In this document: piece by piece, positions 41,765 through 51,289 of the stretch | Numbering within the stretch: the stretch's first letter is position 1 | How the letters are laid out: each line of letters begins with the position of its first letter | DNA from: Ahniella affigens | GTDB taxonomy: Bacteria > Pseudomonadota > Gammaproteobacteria > Xanthomonadales > Ahniellaceae | Direction of reading: 5' to 3' | Assembly: GCF_003015185.1 (NCBI RefSeq) | Contig: NZ_CP027860.1 | Span: forward strand, 2,294,001-2,358,000 | DNA: 64,000 bases | Translations under genes and position numbers: made by a program | The notes under the pieces: generated by a model | What the model saw: only the letters and a program-made list of their open reading frames with translations | Databases searched by the model: none | What the model was told of the DNA's origin: nothing

Positions 41765-43174
41765 CTAGAGGCGCTCCTGCCCGGCGCGCGCCCGAACATC
41801 TGTAAACGTCTGATCGCGAACCAGCAAGCCGTTCTCCCAGACGGTCTCCAACGCATCGACGAAGCCCATCGGCAACTGCGCGCCGGCGTCGGTCACTGGC
41901 ACCGTCTGCCACGTGCCGTACTCCTGATGACGCGCCAAGGTGAGCTTGCCGCGCTTGCTGCGCTTGCCCTTATCGGTGATCGGGTCTTTGTAGACGTCGA
42001 TCCATTCGCCATCAACGCGGGCCGCTGAGCACTTCAGCGCAAACTTCTGCGTGTCACGGTTCAACTGCTGCAACAGCGCGCCACCCATGCCGAATGCCAG
42101 GTTGTCGGTGCTGTAACCTGCACTGGTGATTCGCTCCAGAATCGCGCGGATGCTCGTTGGATTGACGCCATCACCTTGAATGACGCGGACGTGGTTCAGT
42201 ACCTTGAAGCCCTTGCCGTTGACGGTGTGACCAAAAGACTCGTCCAGCAACGTCAAACACTGATGCACCACATCGACCGGCTCACCAGAGTCGGGCCGCA
42301 CCACGAGCGTCGCACCGCTCTCGATGATCTGCTGGCGCAGTGTCTTGCCCCAGTGTTCACGCACCGCATGGAAGATATCGTAGCTATCGGAAACGACCGC
42401 GACGATCGAACCCGGCTTCGCGAACTGCTTCAGCATGTTGCGATAGGCGTCAACTTCGCGCTCGCGGCCCCATGACGTGATGGTTGAATGCTCGGCAGCT
42501 GGGATCGAAAAACCCGCAATGGACTCATGGTAATAGGCCCGTGCGGCCAACAATCCTGACACCGTATCGGTCCCCATGAAGTTGACCAGATGGGCCATGC
42601 CGCCGATTGCTGCTGACTCCGTGCTGGAAACGCCCCGGGCGCCAAAGTCGTGCAGCTTGAACGGCAACTGCGCCGCTGGGTCATCGCTCGTGCGTTCCAG
42701 AAACTGCCGAATGATCTGCTTGACGTGCCAGCTGATCGTCGCGACGGTCACCGGGTACCACAGGCGCAGCAGCAACGTCTCGAAATAGCTTGGCACCCAG
42801 AACGCCTGTGCGTCGGTGCTTTCGATCGTCACGAGACACTGGTGCGTCGGTACCACACTGCCTTCTGGCACCGCACGAATGCGGATCGGCAGGCGGCCGC
42901 CCAGGCGATCGACGATGTCGCGCCAGCCGGATTCATTGAACGGTTCGCCATGCGCGGCATACAGGTCGCGCGCCTCATCAACCTGTGCGTGGGTGATCGG
43001 ATCGGCGAAGTATTCTTTCAGGATTGACTGCAAACCGAAAAACACCGTGCGGTCATAGACGCCGCCACGGCTCTCCACATAGAAGAACGTGGCATCGGTG
43101 CTCGGCGGATACTGCAGCCAATGGCTGGCCTTGTAGCTGTCGGTATTGAGAATCGGATTGTTCAACAATTGCAT
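41765..43174 (-). CDS. nadV: Nicotinamide phosphoribosyltransferase
   Basis: A 469-residue NAMPT. Typical blocks include N-T-D-S-Y-K-A-S-H, H-D-F-G-A-R-G-V-S-S-T-E-S-A (about 174-187), M-G-T-D-T-V-S-G, V-V-R-P-D-S-G-E-P and Q-G-D-G-V-N. It converts nicotinamide and PRPP to NMN in the two-step NAD salvage route. The ATG at 43174 has AAGGAG upstream. It is followed by NadM in the pathway; nadM lies immediately upstream on the same strand, 128 bp away. Confidence 0.95.
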   Translation of the reverse strand: MQLLNNPILNTDSYKASHWLQYPPSTDATFFYVESRGGVYDRTVFFGLQSILKEYFADPITHAQVDEARDLYAAHGEPFNESGWRDIVDRLGGRLPIRIRAVPEGSVVPTHQCLVTIESTDAQAFWVPSYFETLLLRLWYPVTVATISWHVKQIIRQFLERTSDDPAAQLPFKLHDFGARGVSSTESAAIGGMAHLVNFMGTDTVSGLLAARAYYHESIAGFSIPAAEHSTITSWGREREVDAYRNMLKQFAKPGSIVAVVSDSYDIFHAVREHWGKTLRQQIIESGATLVVRPDSGEPVDVVHQCLTLLDESFGHTVNGKGFKVLNHVRVIQGDGVNPTSIRAILERITSAGYSTDNLAFGMGGALLQQLNRDTQKFALKCSAARVDGEWIDVYKDPITDKGKRSKRGKLTLARHQEYGTWQTVPVTDAGAQLPMGFVDALETVWENGLLVRDQTFTDVRARAGQERL

Positions 43175-43302
43175 GACGGAAGCTCCTTCTCGTCTGATGG
43201 CTCAGAGTCTATCTACTGAGCGTTTTCTGGATGGCACACTGATTGCCCTGCTCACTGATTGCAGGCGCCCCGCACGGTGTCCCGTCGTAGCGAGGCTGTC
43301 GC

Positions 43303-44364
43303 TCAACTGCGACCTAAAAAGAACTCGAGAATATGCAGATGGTCCTCGAACAGCTGGGGCCCCATTTCGAGTGCCTCGCTGACTGGGATCCAGCGTGCTT
43401 TGTCGGCATCGTCGCCGCCCTTGACCACTGGCAGTTCACCAGCAGGGAAATCGAAATGGAACGCATGGGTAATCGTGCGACCACGAGCGCTCCGCTCGGG
43501 ATGATCAAACACGTGGCTGTTCTTCAAGGAACCCCGGAGCACCGGAATCGGCAGCTTCAGGCGCGTCTCCTCGCGCAGTTCCCGGATACACGCATCGAAC
43601 AGCGTCTCGGTCTGGCCCACAAAACCGCCCGGCAAGGCCCACAGCCCTTTGCCAGGCTCGGCGCGGCGCCGGACCAGCAGCACATGCCCGGAGTGCACGA
43701 CGATGGCATCTGTAGTGACAAACGTCGGCGCATACGGCGCATCCGCCCATGCCGCCTTGTACTGTTCGATGAACTGATACTCGGATACCAATTGCGAAAA
43801 TGCCGGTGACGACTTGCGGAATGCCTCCAGCATTTCGAACACGGGCTCCGGCACGTTACCGCGCAACATCAGCAAACCGCCGTGCACATTCACATTGCCC
43901 GCCTCGAACAGATAGCGGCGCAGCTCGGTCGCAGACAACGTTTCAGTGTGCTGCACGTCGACCAGTCGCCACTGTGGGAACTCCTGCAAGTAGTAGCTGG
44001 ACGGGTCTTTCTGCTTGCCGATCAGACCGATCCGCAATTCGCCTACCGGGTCGGCCCCCAGGTCTTTGCGAATCGCCTCGTGCACGAGCCGCTGTACCGA
44101 GGCGATCCACTGCGCCTCGTTGTACAGGTGATCGCGCAGCGGCTGAATAATCAGCCGGCCAGCCGCGTCGCCCATGGTCGAACGAATCATGACTGCGCGC
44201 TCGGCAACGGACCAAGGATTCTTGACGGTTCTCGGCATATCGGCCGAGCCAATCAGGACGATCAATTTTCGGGCTTTGCCAAGCGCGTATCGTGCAACCG
44301 CAGCATGGCCGTTATGAAAGGGCTCGAAGCGCCCGATGAACACCAAATAGTCGTATTGTTCCAT
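43303..44364 (-). CDS. nadM: Bifunctional NMN adenylyltransferase / Nudix hydrolase
   Basis: A 353-residue fusion. The N-terminal nucleotidyltransferase (about 1-180) has G-R-F-E-P-F-H-N-G-H (11-20, with H-x-G-H). The C-terminal Nudix domain has its box at about 246-268 (G-x5-E-x7-R-E-L-R-E-E). It makes NAD from NMN and ATP; the Nudix part typically acts on ADP-ribose. Forms a salvage unit with nadV. Confidence 0.94.
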   Translation of the reverse strand: MEQYDYLVFIGRFEPFHNGHAAVARYALGKARKLIVLIGSADMPRTVKNPWSVAERAVMIRSTMGDAAGRLIIQPLRDHLYNEAQWIASVQRLVHEAIRKDLGADPVGELRIGLIGKQKDPSSYYLQEFPQWRLVDVQHTETLSATELRRYLFEAGNVNVHGGLLMLRGNVPEPVFEMLEAFRKSSPAFSQLVSEYQFIEQYKAAWADAPYAPTFVTTDAIVVHSGHVLLVRRRAEPGKGLWALPGGFVGQTETLFDACIRELREETRLKLPIPVLRGSLKNSHVFDHPERSARGRTITHAFHFDFPAGELPVVKGGDDADKARWIPVSEALEMGPQLFEDHLHILEFFLGRS

Positions 44365-44493
44365 GAGACTCCCTCACGGCTAAAAAGGATGCCGGTGGTC
44401 TATCCACCGACACCAGCAGTATAGGTCAGGATCAGCGCTTGCCAAGGGAAAATGCGACCGCCTTCAACAACCATTCATCGCCAAATGCGTGAA

Positions 44494-44991
44494 TTACAGC
44501 AAGCCGGGATTCAATCGCCACATGGCCCAGTTCAGCACCGATGCGAACGTTACCCAGGCCAGATACGGCAACAGTAACAGCGACGCCGCCCGACTGATCG
44601 GCCAAAAGAGCCGCATGCAGAGTGCAATACTGAGCCAAAGCGCGGTGATGTTGACCATCGCCCAGCCGCCGGCCTGCCAGGCGAAGAACACCCAGCTCCA
44701 CAACCCATTCAGCACCAAATGCCCACTGAACCAGAGTACCGCGCGACCCGACTTGCCGGGAACCGCCAATTGCCATACGCGCCAGACTGAAACCGCCATC
44801 AGCGCGTACAGAACCGTCCAGACCGGGCCAAACAGCCAAGCCGGGGGCGCCCAACTCGGCTGCTGCAACTGCGTGTAGAAACTCGGCGCATTCATCGACC
44901 CGAATGCCCCGATCGCCGCAACGCCGAAGCAGCACACCAATGCTGAGCATAGTCCGAGGACAGATTGCCATAGCGGACGCGGTGGACTCAT
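44494..44991 (-). CDS. tspO: TspO/MBR family protein
   Basis: A 165-residue, five-helix membrane protein with the family motif P-S-W-A-P-P-A-W-L-F-G-P-V-W-T-V-L-Y and Trp-rich later helices (L-N-G-L-W-S-W-V-F-F, L-N-W-A-M-W-R-L-N). The ATG at 44991 has GGAG 8 bases upstream and is preferred over an in-frame start ten codons earlier. TspO binds porphyrins and related ligands and often links to redox or tetrapyrrole stress. Confidence 0.92.
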   Translation of the reverse strand: MSPPRPLWQSVLGLCSALVCCFGVAAIGAFGSMNAPSFYTQLQQPSWAPPAWLFGPVWTVLYALMAVSVWRVWQLAVPGKSGRAVLWFSGHLVLNGLWSWVFFAWQAGGWAMVNITALWLSIALCMRLFWPISRAASLLLLPYLAWVTFASVLNWAMWRLNPGLL

Positions 44992-45139
44992 AACGGAACT
45001 CCAATTGATTTGAAGCGACAAGGATCGGGTGCCGATCGTGCAGGAGTCGACAAGACCGTGCGAAGTGCGAGCAGCTCCCCCTGCCCCGGGTTGCCGGAAT
45101 GGGCGATAATGGCCTGTTATCCTGCGCTCCGGTCATGGC

Positions 45140-46540
45140 ATGAACTTCAACTCCTGGCACTTCGTTGCATTTTTCCTGGTGGTCTTTCTGGTCACCTTGC
45201 CGATGCAGCGCTATTCCACGCTTTGGCGCGTGACCATGCTGGCGGCCAGCTACTACTTCTACGGCAGCTGGAACTGGATGTACCTCGGGCTGATCATGTT
45301 CAGCACCGTGTTCGATTTCTGGATCGGGCTGAAGCTCGATCGCACGCCGCACGTCAAACGCTGGATTGTCGCGTCGGTCATCATCAATCTCGGCGTGCTG
45401 GCGTTCTTCAAGTACGCGAATTTTGCGCTCAGCTCGGCGAATTGGGGGCTCTCGGCACTGGACGCCGCCTTTCGTTTCAATGCGATCGACGTGCTCCTGC
45501 CCGTCGGCATCTCGTTCTACACATTTCAGAGCATGAGCTACACGATCGACGTGTATCGGGGCGATCTGAAACCACGCAAGAGCCTGCTTGACTATGCCCT
45601 GTTCGTAGCGTTCTTCCCGCAATTGGTAGCCGGCCCAATCGTCCGTGCCAGTGAGTTCTTCAAAGATCTCGACAGCCCGAAGACCATTCCTTTGAAGGGC
45701 ATTGGCTACGGCCTGATCCTGATTGCGCTCGGCTACGTCAAGAAAGTGGTGTTCGCCGATACGCTGGCCGAAGTGGGCGACCCGGTGTGGACGAACCCCG
45801 GAGCCCATTCGGGTTGGGACACCCTGATGGCGGTGTACGCGTTTGCGTTCCAGATCTACTTTGATTTCTCCGGGTATACCGACATCGCCATTGGCATCGC
45901 GATGCTGTTTGGGTTCGAGTTTCCAAAGAACTTCAATTACCCATACATGGCCCTGTCGATCCAGGACTTCTGGCGACGTTGGCACATGACCTTGTCGCGC
46001 TGGCTGCGCGACTACCTGTATATCGCACTCGGCGGCAACCGGATCAGCGTGTCGCGAACCTATATCAACCTGTTTCTGACCATGCTGCTTGGCGGCCTGT
46101 GGCACGGCGCCAGTTGGAACTTTGTCATCTGGGGGGCGTTGCATGGCTCGTATCTGGTCATTGAGCGCCTGGTCCTGAATCGAATTCCGGGTTGGCAGAG
46201 CGAGGCCCTGCCTGCAAAACTGCTGCGCTGGTTCGTGACATTCCACCTCGTCTGCCTGGCTTGGGTGTTCTTCCGTGCCGACACGTTTGCGGGCGCCCTG
46301 CAAGTGCTGAATCAGATCGGCGGAATTGTCGCGGAAGGCTTCAATCAAGGCGCTGTGAATGGACTCGCGATTCTTGCGTTTCTGCTTGGTGTCCAATGGG
46401 TCTTCGCCAAATTCGATCTCAAGCACCGGATCGGCGCAGGCCACTGGGCATTGCATGTCGCCGTTACCACAGCCGCCATTCTCACGTTGGTGTTGTTCAC
46501 GCCGCAAACCGCGGCGCCATTCATCTACTTCCAATTCTGA
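45140..46540 (+). CDS. MBOAT O-acyltransferase (AlgI-like)
   Basis: A 466-residue multi-pass membrane protein. The conserved block L-G-G-L-W-H-G-A-S-W-N-F-V-I-W-G has the catalytic His at about residue 319, preceded by D-F-W-R-R-W-H-M-T-L-S-R-W-L-R-D-Y. It moves acyl groups across the inner membrane for O-acetylation of a polysaccharide or other envelope polymer. The gene downstream by 10 bp codes for an SGNH-like partner. No exopolysaccharide genes are adjacent, so the acceptor is unknown. Confidence 0.92.
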   Translation: MNFNSWHFVAFFLVVFLVTLPMQRYSTLWRVTMLAASYYFYGSWNWMYLGLIMFSTVFDFWIGLKLDRTPHVKRWIVASVIINLGVLAFFKYANFALSSANWGLSALDAAFRFNAIDVLLPVGISFYTFQSMSYTIDVYRGDLKPRKSLLDYALFVAFFPQLVAGPIVRASEFFKDLDSPKTIPLKGIGYGLILIALGYVKKVVFADTLAEVGDPVWTNPGAHSGWDTLMAVYAFAFQIYFDFSGYTDIAIGIAMLFGFEFPKNFNYPYMALSIQDFWRRWHMTLSRWLRDYLYIALGGNRISVSRTYINLFLTMLLGGLWHGASWNFVIWGALHGSYLVIERLVLNRIPGWQSEALPAKLLRWFVTFHLVCLAWVFFRADTFAGALQVLNQIGGIVAEGFNQGAVNGLAILAFLLGVQWVFAKFDLKHRIGAGHWALHVAVTTAAILTLVLFTPQTAAPFIYFQF

Positions 46541-46550
46541 GGCCAGACCC

Positions 46551-47657
46551 ATGCGCTTTCTTCTGCCTCGAATCATTGGTCCGCTCCTGCTTCTGCTGCT
46601 GATCGAAATCCTGTTCCGACTCGGTGCCTGGGAGCCAATTGCTGCGCGCGACAGTCACAGCGGCACCAGCATCCGCGCCAAGCAGGCGGTCGCGGAATGG
46701 TCGGGGCCGATCGACTACATCACACTCGGCTCGTCGCGTGCCGAATACGGATTCGATCATGGCCTGCTGTTCAAGCATGCAAAATCGCGTGGACGCTCGC
46801 ATTTGAATCTGTCGCAGCCCGGCTCGCACTGGCTGACGATCACGACGATCAGCGAGTGGTTGCGGAAACGACATCCCGAACTGAAAGGCGGCGTTATCGG
46901 TTTGTCGTATCTCGACTTTCAGTACCCCAAGAATGGCAGTTATGAGTTGGCCATTGCGCAACCCTTCCGACCGGTCCTGAGTCGTCCGGCGCTCTACCAG
47001 TTCCAGTTCGATCGGAACGATTTGTCCAGCTACGGCGCGTGGTCGGCGCTGTTCGCCTATCGCCAGGATGTCCGCGACTTTCTGGCACACCCGAGGAAGC
47101 GTCTGACGACCAACCAATGGTTTGCAGCCAACAAACCCTATCGTTTTGATGAGAATCCGGAAACGAACCGCGATGTTTGTGCCCTGCCCTGGGATAGCCT
47201 GGACCAGTGCCTGAATACCGTGCCCACAACGCCTGATGGCGCGGCCTTTCAGAACGCATGCCGAACGTTTGCGCCTACTGGTGCGCGCGTGGACTGGTCC
47301 AACCTGACCGAGCCATTGGCACCAGACCGCGCTGAGACGCGCGCGGCGATTCAAACTGCGATTCGAAGCTTGGACTGGCCCGAGCCACCCGTCATTGTGC
47401 TGCTACCGACGACCCATCACTGGCGCGATTCGATCACCGCACTTGGCGGCGCACGCTGGGCGCATCAGATACTGGACCCGCTTGCAGAAAGTGGTGAGAT
47501 CGTCCTGATTGATCGCACGGAGTTCTTCGACGTGGACCAAAAGACGCGTTGCGATGTGTTCATCGATCTGCACCACCAGAACGGTTTGGGTGCGCGGGCG
47601 CTGACGGAGAATCTGTTACCTGAACTGGATCGCGCGCTGTATCAGCGGCAGTTGTAA
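46551..47657 (+). CDS. Membrane-anchored SGNH-like acyltransferase partner
   Basis: A 368-residue protein with an N-terminal anchor helix (about 8-24) and a periplasmic SGNH-like domain. The block I-like motif is T-L-G-S-S-R (Ser at about 60) and a C-terminal D-L-H-H-Q-N-G-L-G could supply Asp/His. This fits AlgJ/AlgX/DltD-type partners that complete transfer started by the MBOAT. The ATG at 46551 follows GAGGCCAGACCC. The sequence is divergent, so the family call is tentative; the pairing is strong. Confidence 0.75.
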   Translation: MRFLLPRIIGPLLLLLLIEILFRLGAWEPIAARDSHSGTSIRAKQAVAEWSGPIDYITLGSSRAEYGFDHGLLFKHAKSRGRSHLNLSQPGSHWLTITTISEWLRKRHPELKGGVIGLSYLDFQYPKNGSYELAIAQPFRPVLSRPALYQFQFDRNDLSSYGAWSALFAYRQDVRDFLAHPRKRLTTNQWFAANKPYRFDENPETNRDVCALPWDSLDQCLNTVPTTPDGAAFQNACRTFAPTGARVDWSNLTEPLAPDRAETRAAIQTAIRSLDWPEPPVIVLLPTTHHWRDSITALGGARWAHQILDPLAESGEIVLIDRTEFFDVDQKTRCDVFIDLHHQNGLGARALTENLLPELDRALYQRQL

Positions 47658-47672
47658 CGCCGTTCGGTGAAC

Positions 47673-48566
47673 CTACTTCTTGCGGCGCGGTCGTGAACGG
47701 GACGGACGCAGCGACGCGGTCGGTACCGATGGCGCTGCCGCTTTTTTGATCGGCGCGGGCATATTCGCACCGGGCAAGTTTGCAGCCAGCCAGCGCCGTT
47801 GATCCGCCATGACCTTCAGACCAAACCCTGCCAGCACGGCTACCAGGATGGTCACGACAAAGATCACCATCATCAACGTACGCACCGACTCGGCAGCGTC
47901 CGAGAGCCATAGAAACATCGCGACAACCAGCAGCAAGCCCATGCCGCGGCCACCTGGTTGGAACTGCTGGTGGGCGATGGGCGCGCCGCTTTGTCGAGCC
48001 ATCTGAAGGTCGAAAAGCCCGAGGAATGGCCAGAGCATGGCGAGTATTGCATTGAGCAGCCACCAGCGATCCTCGAACAATGCCGCGGGCTCCAGGCCCA
48101 GGGCACGCAGCTGCAAACCGAGGAGCGCGATGGCTGCTGCCATCGCATAACTGTCGACCATGACGCTCTGACCCGGATCAGTTTGCTGGAGTGCGGACGC
48201 GAAAATCCGCTTCTCGCCTTTCCGGTATGCCATGACCATCGCCCACACGAGGCGGTCTTCGTTCTCAGTGTCGACCGCAGCCCGGTATTCGGTCCGGAAC
48301 AACAACCACTTCAATGCTTCGGCCAGCACGCCGCCGCTGTGCCCCGCGACCAACAACAGCAATAGCGACAGCGGCGACCATCCGAGTTGGTAGAGCCCAA
48401 ACAAGCCACTGCTGGCAATCAGGCTCCAGTGGACCATGTTCCAAGCCTGCGCACGCAGAATGGCTGGAGTCAGTCGGGACAGCGCGCCGGCGGCGTGTTG
48501 GCGATACCGCCGTTCGAAATCGGTGGTGATGGTGACCTGGCTGGATGACGTCGATTCGGAGCGCAC
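47673..48566 (-). CDS. Multi-pass membrane protein, unknown
   Basis: A 297-residue protein from a GTG at 48566 with AGAGG 6 bases upstream. About six membrane helices cover residues 45-245, and the C-terminal tail is rich in Pro, Arg and Lys and ends R-P-R-R-K-K. No family is recognised. It converges on the SGNH-like gene (15 bp between ends). Confidence 0.62.
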   Translation of the reverse strand: MRSESTSSSQVTITTDFERRYRQHAAGALSRLTPAILRAQAWNMVHWSLIASSGLFGLYQLGWSPLSLLLLLVAGHSGGVLAEALKWLLFRTEYRAAVDTENEDRLVWAMVMAYRKGEKRIFASALQQTDPGQSVMVDSYAMAAAIALLGLQLRALGLEPAALFEDRWWLLNAILAMLWPFLGLFDLQMARQSGAPIAHQQFQPGGRGMGLLLVVAMFLWLSDAAESVRTLMMVIFVVTILVAVLAGFGLKVMADQRRWLAANLPGANMPAPIKKAAAPSVPTASLRPSRSRPRRKK

Positions 48567-48778
48567 GGCGAACCTCTCATCTGACGCACGATAGCTGATT
48601 ATTCTGCCTTGCTGAGCGATTTGCGTGTGATCGCCAAGCTGATTGCAAGTAGCCCTTACCCTAACTCGGTCCCACTCGCGTGCGAGTGCCAGTCGCAACG
48701 AAGGTGTGCTTATTCGCGTATCAAACTGTTGTCCCGAGGCGGCGCTAGCGCTCGGCCTACTCGCCGTCAGACCAGCGA

Positions 48779-48882
48779 AACAGAGTGTGTGAAACCGGCT
48801 TTGGCGCCTGCACACATGGCGTCTGACGCCATCGCAAGACGGCTTACTCTGTTGTCGTCATCCCGACGCAAGTCGGGATGAC
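48779..48882. repeat. Nested inverted repeats, possible remnant of the MITE-like family
   Basis: AACAGAGT (48779-48786) and ACTCTGTT (48846-48853) are inverted. Next comes a perfect hairpin GTCATCCCGAC-GCAA-GTCGGGATGAC (48857-48882). The left side reads CAGAGTGTGTGAAACC, close to the end CAGACTGTGTGAAAAC of the element at 7686, and the hairpin resembles that element's internal hairpins. It lies in a 430-bp gap (48567-48998) with no supportable gene. Confidence 0.45.
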
Positions 48883-48998
48883 GGCAATGAGATGGCCTCT
48901 GGTGAGATCCAACCGAGACTCGCGCCTCAAACTGTCGTGCGACTACCCGACTGTGACGGCGGCCAATGACCGCTCCAATCGGCTAAATCCCAGCCCGC

Positions 48999-50153
48999 TC
49001 AGCGCGCGCCAATGGCCGGCAATTCGCGGTCGTCCGGACCAATGTAGTTCGCACTCGGGCGGATGATCTTGCCATCGATTCGCTGCTCGATCACATGCGC
49101 ACTCCAACCGGACGTCCGCGCGATCACAAACAGCGGGGTGAACATCGCCGTCGGCACACCCATCATGTGATAGCTCGACGCGCTGAACCAGTCGAGATTC
49201 GGGAACATCTTCTTCAGGTCCATCATCAACGTTTCGATGCGTTCGCTGACGTCGAACAGCCGCATGTTGCCACCGTCCTGGCACAGGCTGCGGCTGATTT
49301 CCTTGATGATCGGGTTGCGCGGGTCACCGATCGTGTAGACCGGGTGGCCAAAGCCGATGATGATCTCTTTGCGCTCCATGCGCGCACGAATGTCGGCATC
49401 GGCCTCATCCGCACTGCGGTAGCGCGCAATGATGTCCATTGCGACTTCGTTGGCGCCACCGTGCTTCGGGCCACGCAGCGCGCCGATCGCACCGGTGATT
49501 GCCGAATAGAAATCGGAACCGGTACCAGCGATTACCCGCGCGGTGAACGTGCTGGCGTTGAACTCATGCTCGGCATACAGAATCAGCGACTGATCCAAGG
49601 CACGCGTGTGCAGCGCACTCGGCTTCTTGCCATGCAGCAGATGCAGGAAGTGTCCGGCGATGGTGTCATCCTCTGTTTCCACATCGATGCGACGACCATG
49701 ATGGCTGAAGTGATACCAGTACAGCAAAATTGAGCCGAAGCTCGCCATCAACTTGTCGGCAATGTCGCGCGCTTCGTTGATGGGCCGCGACTCCTTCTCC
49801 GGCAGCACGGTACCAAGCACCGAGCAGCCCGTGCGCATGACATCCATCGGATGCGTCGCAGCCGGAAGCAATTCCAGCGCCGCCTTAACCTGAGGTGGCA
49901 GGCCGCGCAGACGCTTGAGCTTGTTGCGATACGCGTTCAGCTCAGCCTGATTGGGCAGATGCTCATGAACCAGCAGATAAGCAACTTCCTCAAATGTGGT
50001 CTGTTCGGCGAGATCCTTGATGTCGTACCCGCGGTAATGCAAATCGTTGCCGCTGCGACCGACTGTACAGATGGCCGTGTTGCCAGCGGCGACGCCGGAT
50101 AGCGCAACCGACTTTTTCGGCTTGGGCAGATTGTTTGCGGGTGAATCGCTCAT
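48999..50153 (-). CDS. prpC: 2-methylcitrate synthase
   Basis: A 384-residue citrate synthase-superfamily enzyme. The segments [18 protein letters not shown] and [11 protein letters not shown] are characteristic of PrpC, with active-site H-G-G-A-N-E and G-F-G-H-P-V-Y. It condenses propionyl-CoA and oxaloacetate to 2-methylcitrate. No other methylcitrate-cycle gene is in the window, so it is isolated from prpB/acnD. It could serve as a second citrate synthase, but the motifs favour PrpC. Confidence 0.9.
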   Translation of the reverse strand: MSDSPANNLPKPKKSVALSGVAAGNTAICTVGRSGNDLHYRGYDIKDLAEQTTFEEVAYLLVHEHLPNQAELNAYRNKLKRLRGLPPQVKAALELLPAATHPMDVMRTGCSVLGTVLPEKESRPINEARDIADKLMASFGSILLYWYHFSHHGRRIDVETEDDTIAGHFLHLLHGKKPSALHTRALDQSLILYAEHEFNASTFTARVIAGTGSDFYSAITGAIGALRGPKHGGANEVAMDIIARYRSADEADADIRARMERKEIIIGFGHPVYTIGDPRNPIIKEISRSLCQDGGNMRLFDVSERIETLMMDLKKMFPNLDWFSASSYHMMGVPTAMFTPLFVIARTSGWSAHVIEQRIDGKIIRPSANYIGPDDRELPAIGAR

Positions 50154-50195
50154 GGTCGGGAGACTCCAAATATTGACGCAGGAATTCTTTAGGGA

Positions 50196-50363
50196 GAGTC
50201 TGAGTCAGTCCATCCTGGACTTTCAGACCCGCAATGAGTCCGGCAGCTGCCCCCGACGAAGGCCGGGATCCGGACTCTTTGCCTCAGAATCACGCACTGA
50301 CGTGTTTGACTCTGGGCGTGCCATCCATGTCCCGCATCGCCTCTGAACCGGCTCAGAGGCTCC
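50196..50363 (-). repeat. Five-hairpin dispersed repeat, copy E (168 bp, loop insert)
   Basis: Same unit as copies A-D but with 19 extra bases in the S4 loop, which contain their own small hairpin (CCCG..CGGG). S4 stem pairs differ from copy A in a compensated way at one position (C-G to A-T). S1 and S5 have G-T pairs when read in the S1-to-S5 direction. The unit begins exactly next to the stop codon of the gene at 50364-51287. Confidence 0.88.
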
Positions 50364-51287
50364 TCAGCGGCGAACGGTCAAACAAAACCAAGCAATGAAA
50401 AGGACTCCAAACAGCAGCACTAGCGCTGTAACCTGATTCAGTCCCGGAATTGGGGTCGCTCCGAGCAAAACGGTGAGCGTCGCAAAATCGTTCTCGAAAT
50501 TGCTGTCATGAACGAAATAGCTAGGCGCCGCAGTACCTTGAAATTGGACAATACGGGCCTGCGACAGTCGGTCGGACGTCGCATTCACCGGCCGCTCGAA
50601 GTAGCAAACACGTGACGAACGCGCCGGCAACGACTCCAGATAAGCGTAGGAGAAACAATTGTCTCCGGCCGGATCAAGAGCCGGTAGACACGCACCAGGG
50701 GACGCGCTCAGAAGTGGGTGCGCGATGACACCAGACCCCAATAAAGGGCAAGGGCCGAGATCTACTCGCCCGAGATCGTGATCAGAAGGATTGGTAACAG
50801 TGACTTCAAGGTGTGCGAGCTGATCTTCCTGGTTCGGGAATGGCGCAACTTGCCGCATCGTGACTTGCAGGTCTGCTTGCGGACCAATCTGCCACGTCGT
50901 CGGATGCATCGAAGCCGACCCAAGAGAAAACCGCTGGAAGACCAAGGTCGCGCCGCCTGCCACCGGCGCTCCGTCACGCGACACCTGCACTTGGCAGTTG
51001 ACGGTTGTATTTGGCGGTACTGCGGTCGCAAGGATGAAGATTTGATTTCCGCCAGAATAATTGGCGGAACAGGCTCCGCTGGCGAAAACAGTGTGGTTGC
51101 TCAAACTATCCGGCACATTTGCAAAGTATCGGATGTCTTGAACCGATGCACTGGTGTTCTGAAACTGAACATCAACCAACTGCGAGCCGTTAGGCGCCAC
51201 CAGCACCTCCACACGGTCCTGTGCAGACACCGCCCCGGAGACACTACCGATCAGCAGCGCGGAGCCAAGAAGGAACCCAAGCTTCAT
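50364..51287 (-). CDS. Exported surface protein with IPTL-like sorting tail
   Basis: A 307-residue protein with a signal peptide (about 1-22, ending S-A-Q-D). The body holds two beta domains of the DUF11/CARDB style (V-L-V-A-P-N-G-S-Q-L-V-D-V-Q-F and A-H-L-E-V-T-V-T-N-P-S-D-H-D-L-G). It contains several Cys. The tail has P-I-P-G-L-N-Q, then a hydrophobic helix and V-R-R, like IPTL-CTERM sorting signals. The ATG at 51287 starts 3 bp after the nuoN stop, so it is read through from the nuo operon or tightly coupled to it. It is not a known complex I subunit. Confidence 0.75.
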   Translation of the reverse strand: MKLGFLLGSALLIGSVSGAVSAQDRVEVLVAPNGSQLVDVQFQNTSASVQDIRYFANVPDSLSNHTVFASGACSANYSGGNQIFILATAVPPNTTVNCQVQVSRDGAPVAGGATLVFQRFSLGSASMHPTTWQIGPQADLQVTMRQVAPFPNQEDQLAHLEVTVTNPSDHDLGRVDLGPCPLLGSGVIAHPLLSASPGACLPALDPAGDNCFSYAYLESLPARSSRVCYFERPVNATSDRLSQARIVQFQGTAAPSYFVHDSNFENDFATLTVLLGATPIPGLNQVTALVLLFGVLFIAWFCLTVRR

Positions 51288-51289
51288 CT

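Noticed and set aside
44432-46576. 714-codon open frame opposite tspO and the MBOAT gene
   Set aside because: It spans two genes with unmistakable family motifs on their own frames; its composition is that of an antisense frame in G+C-rich DNA.
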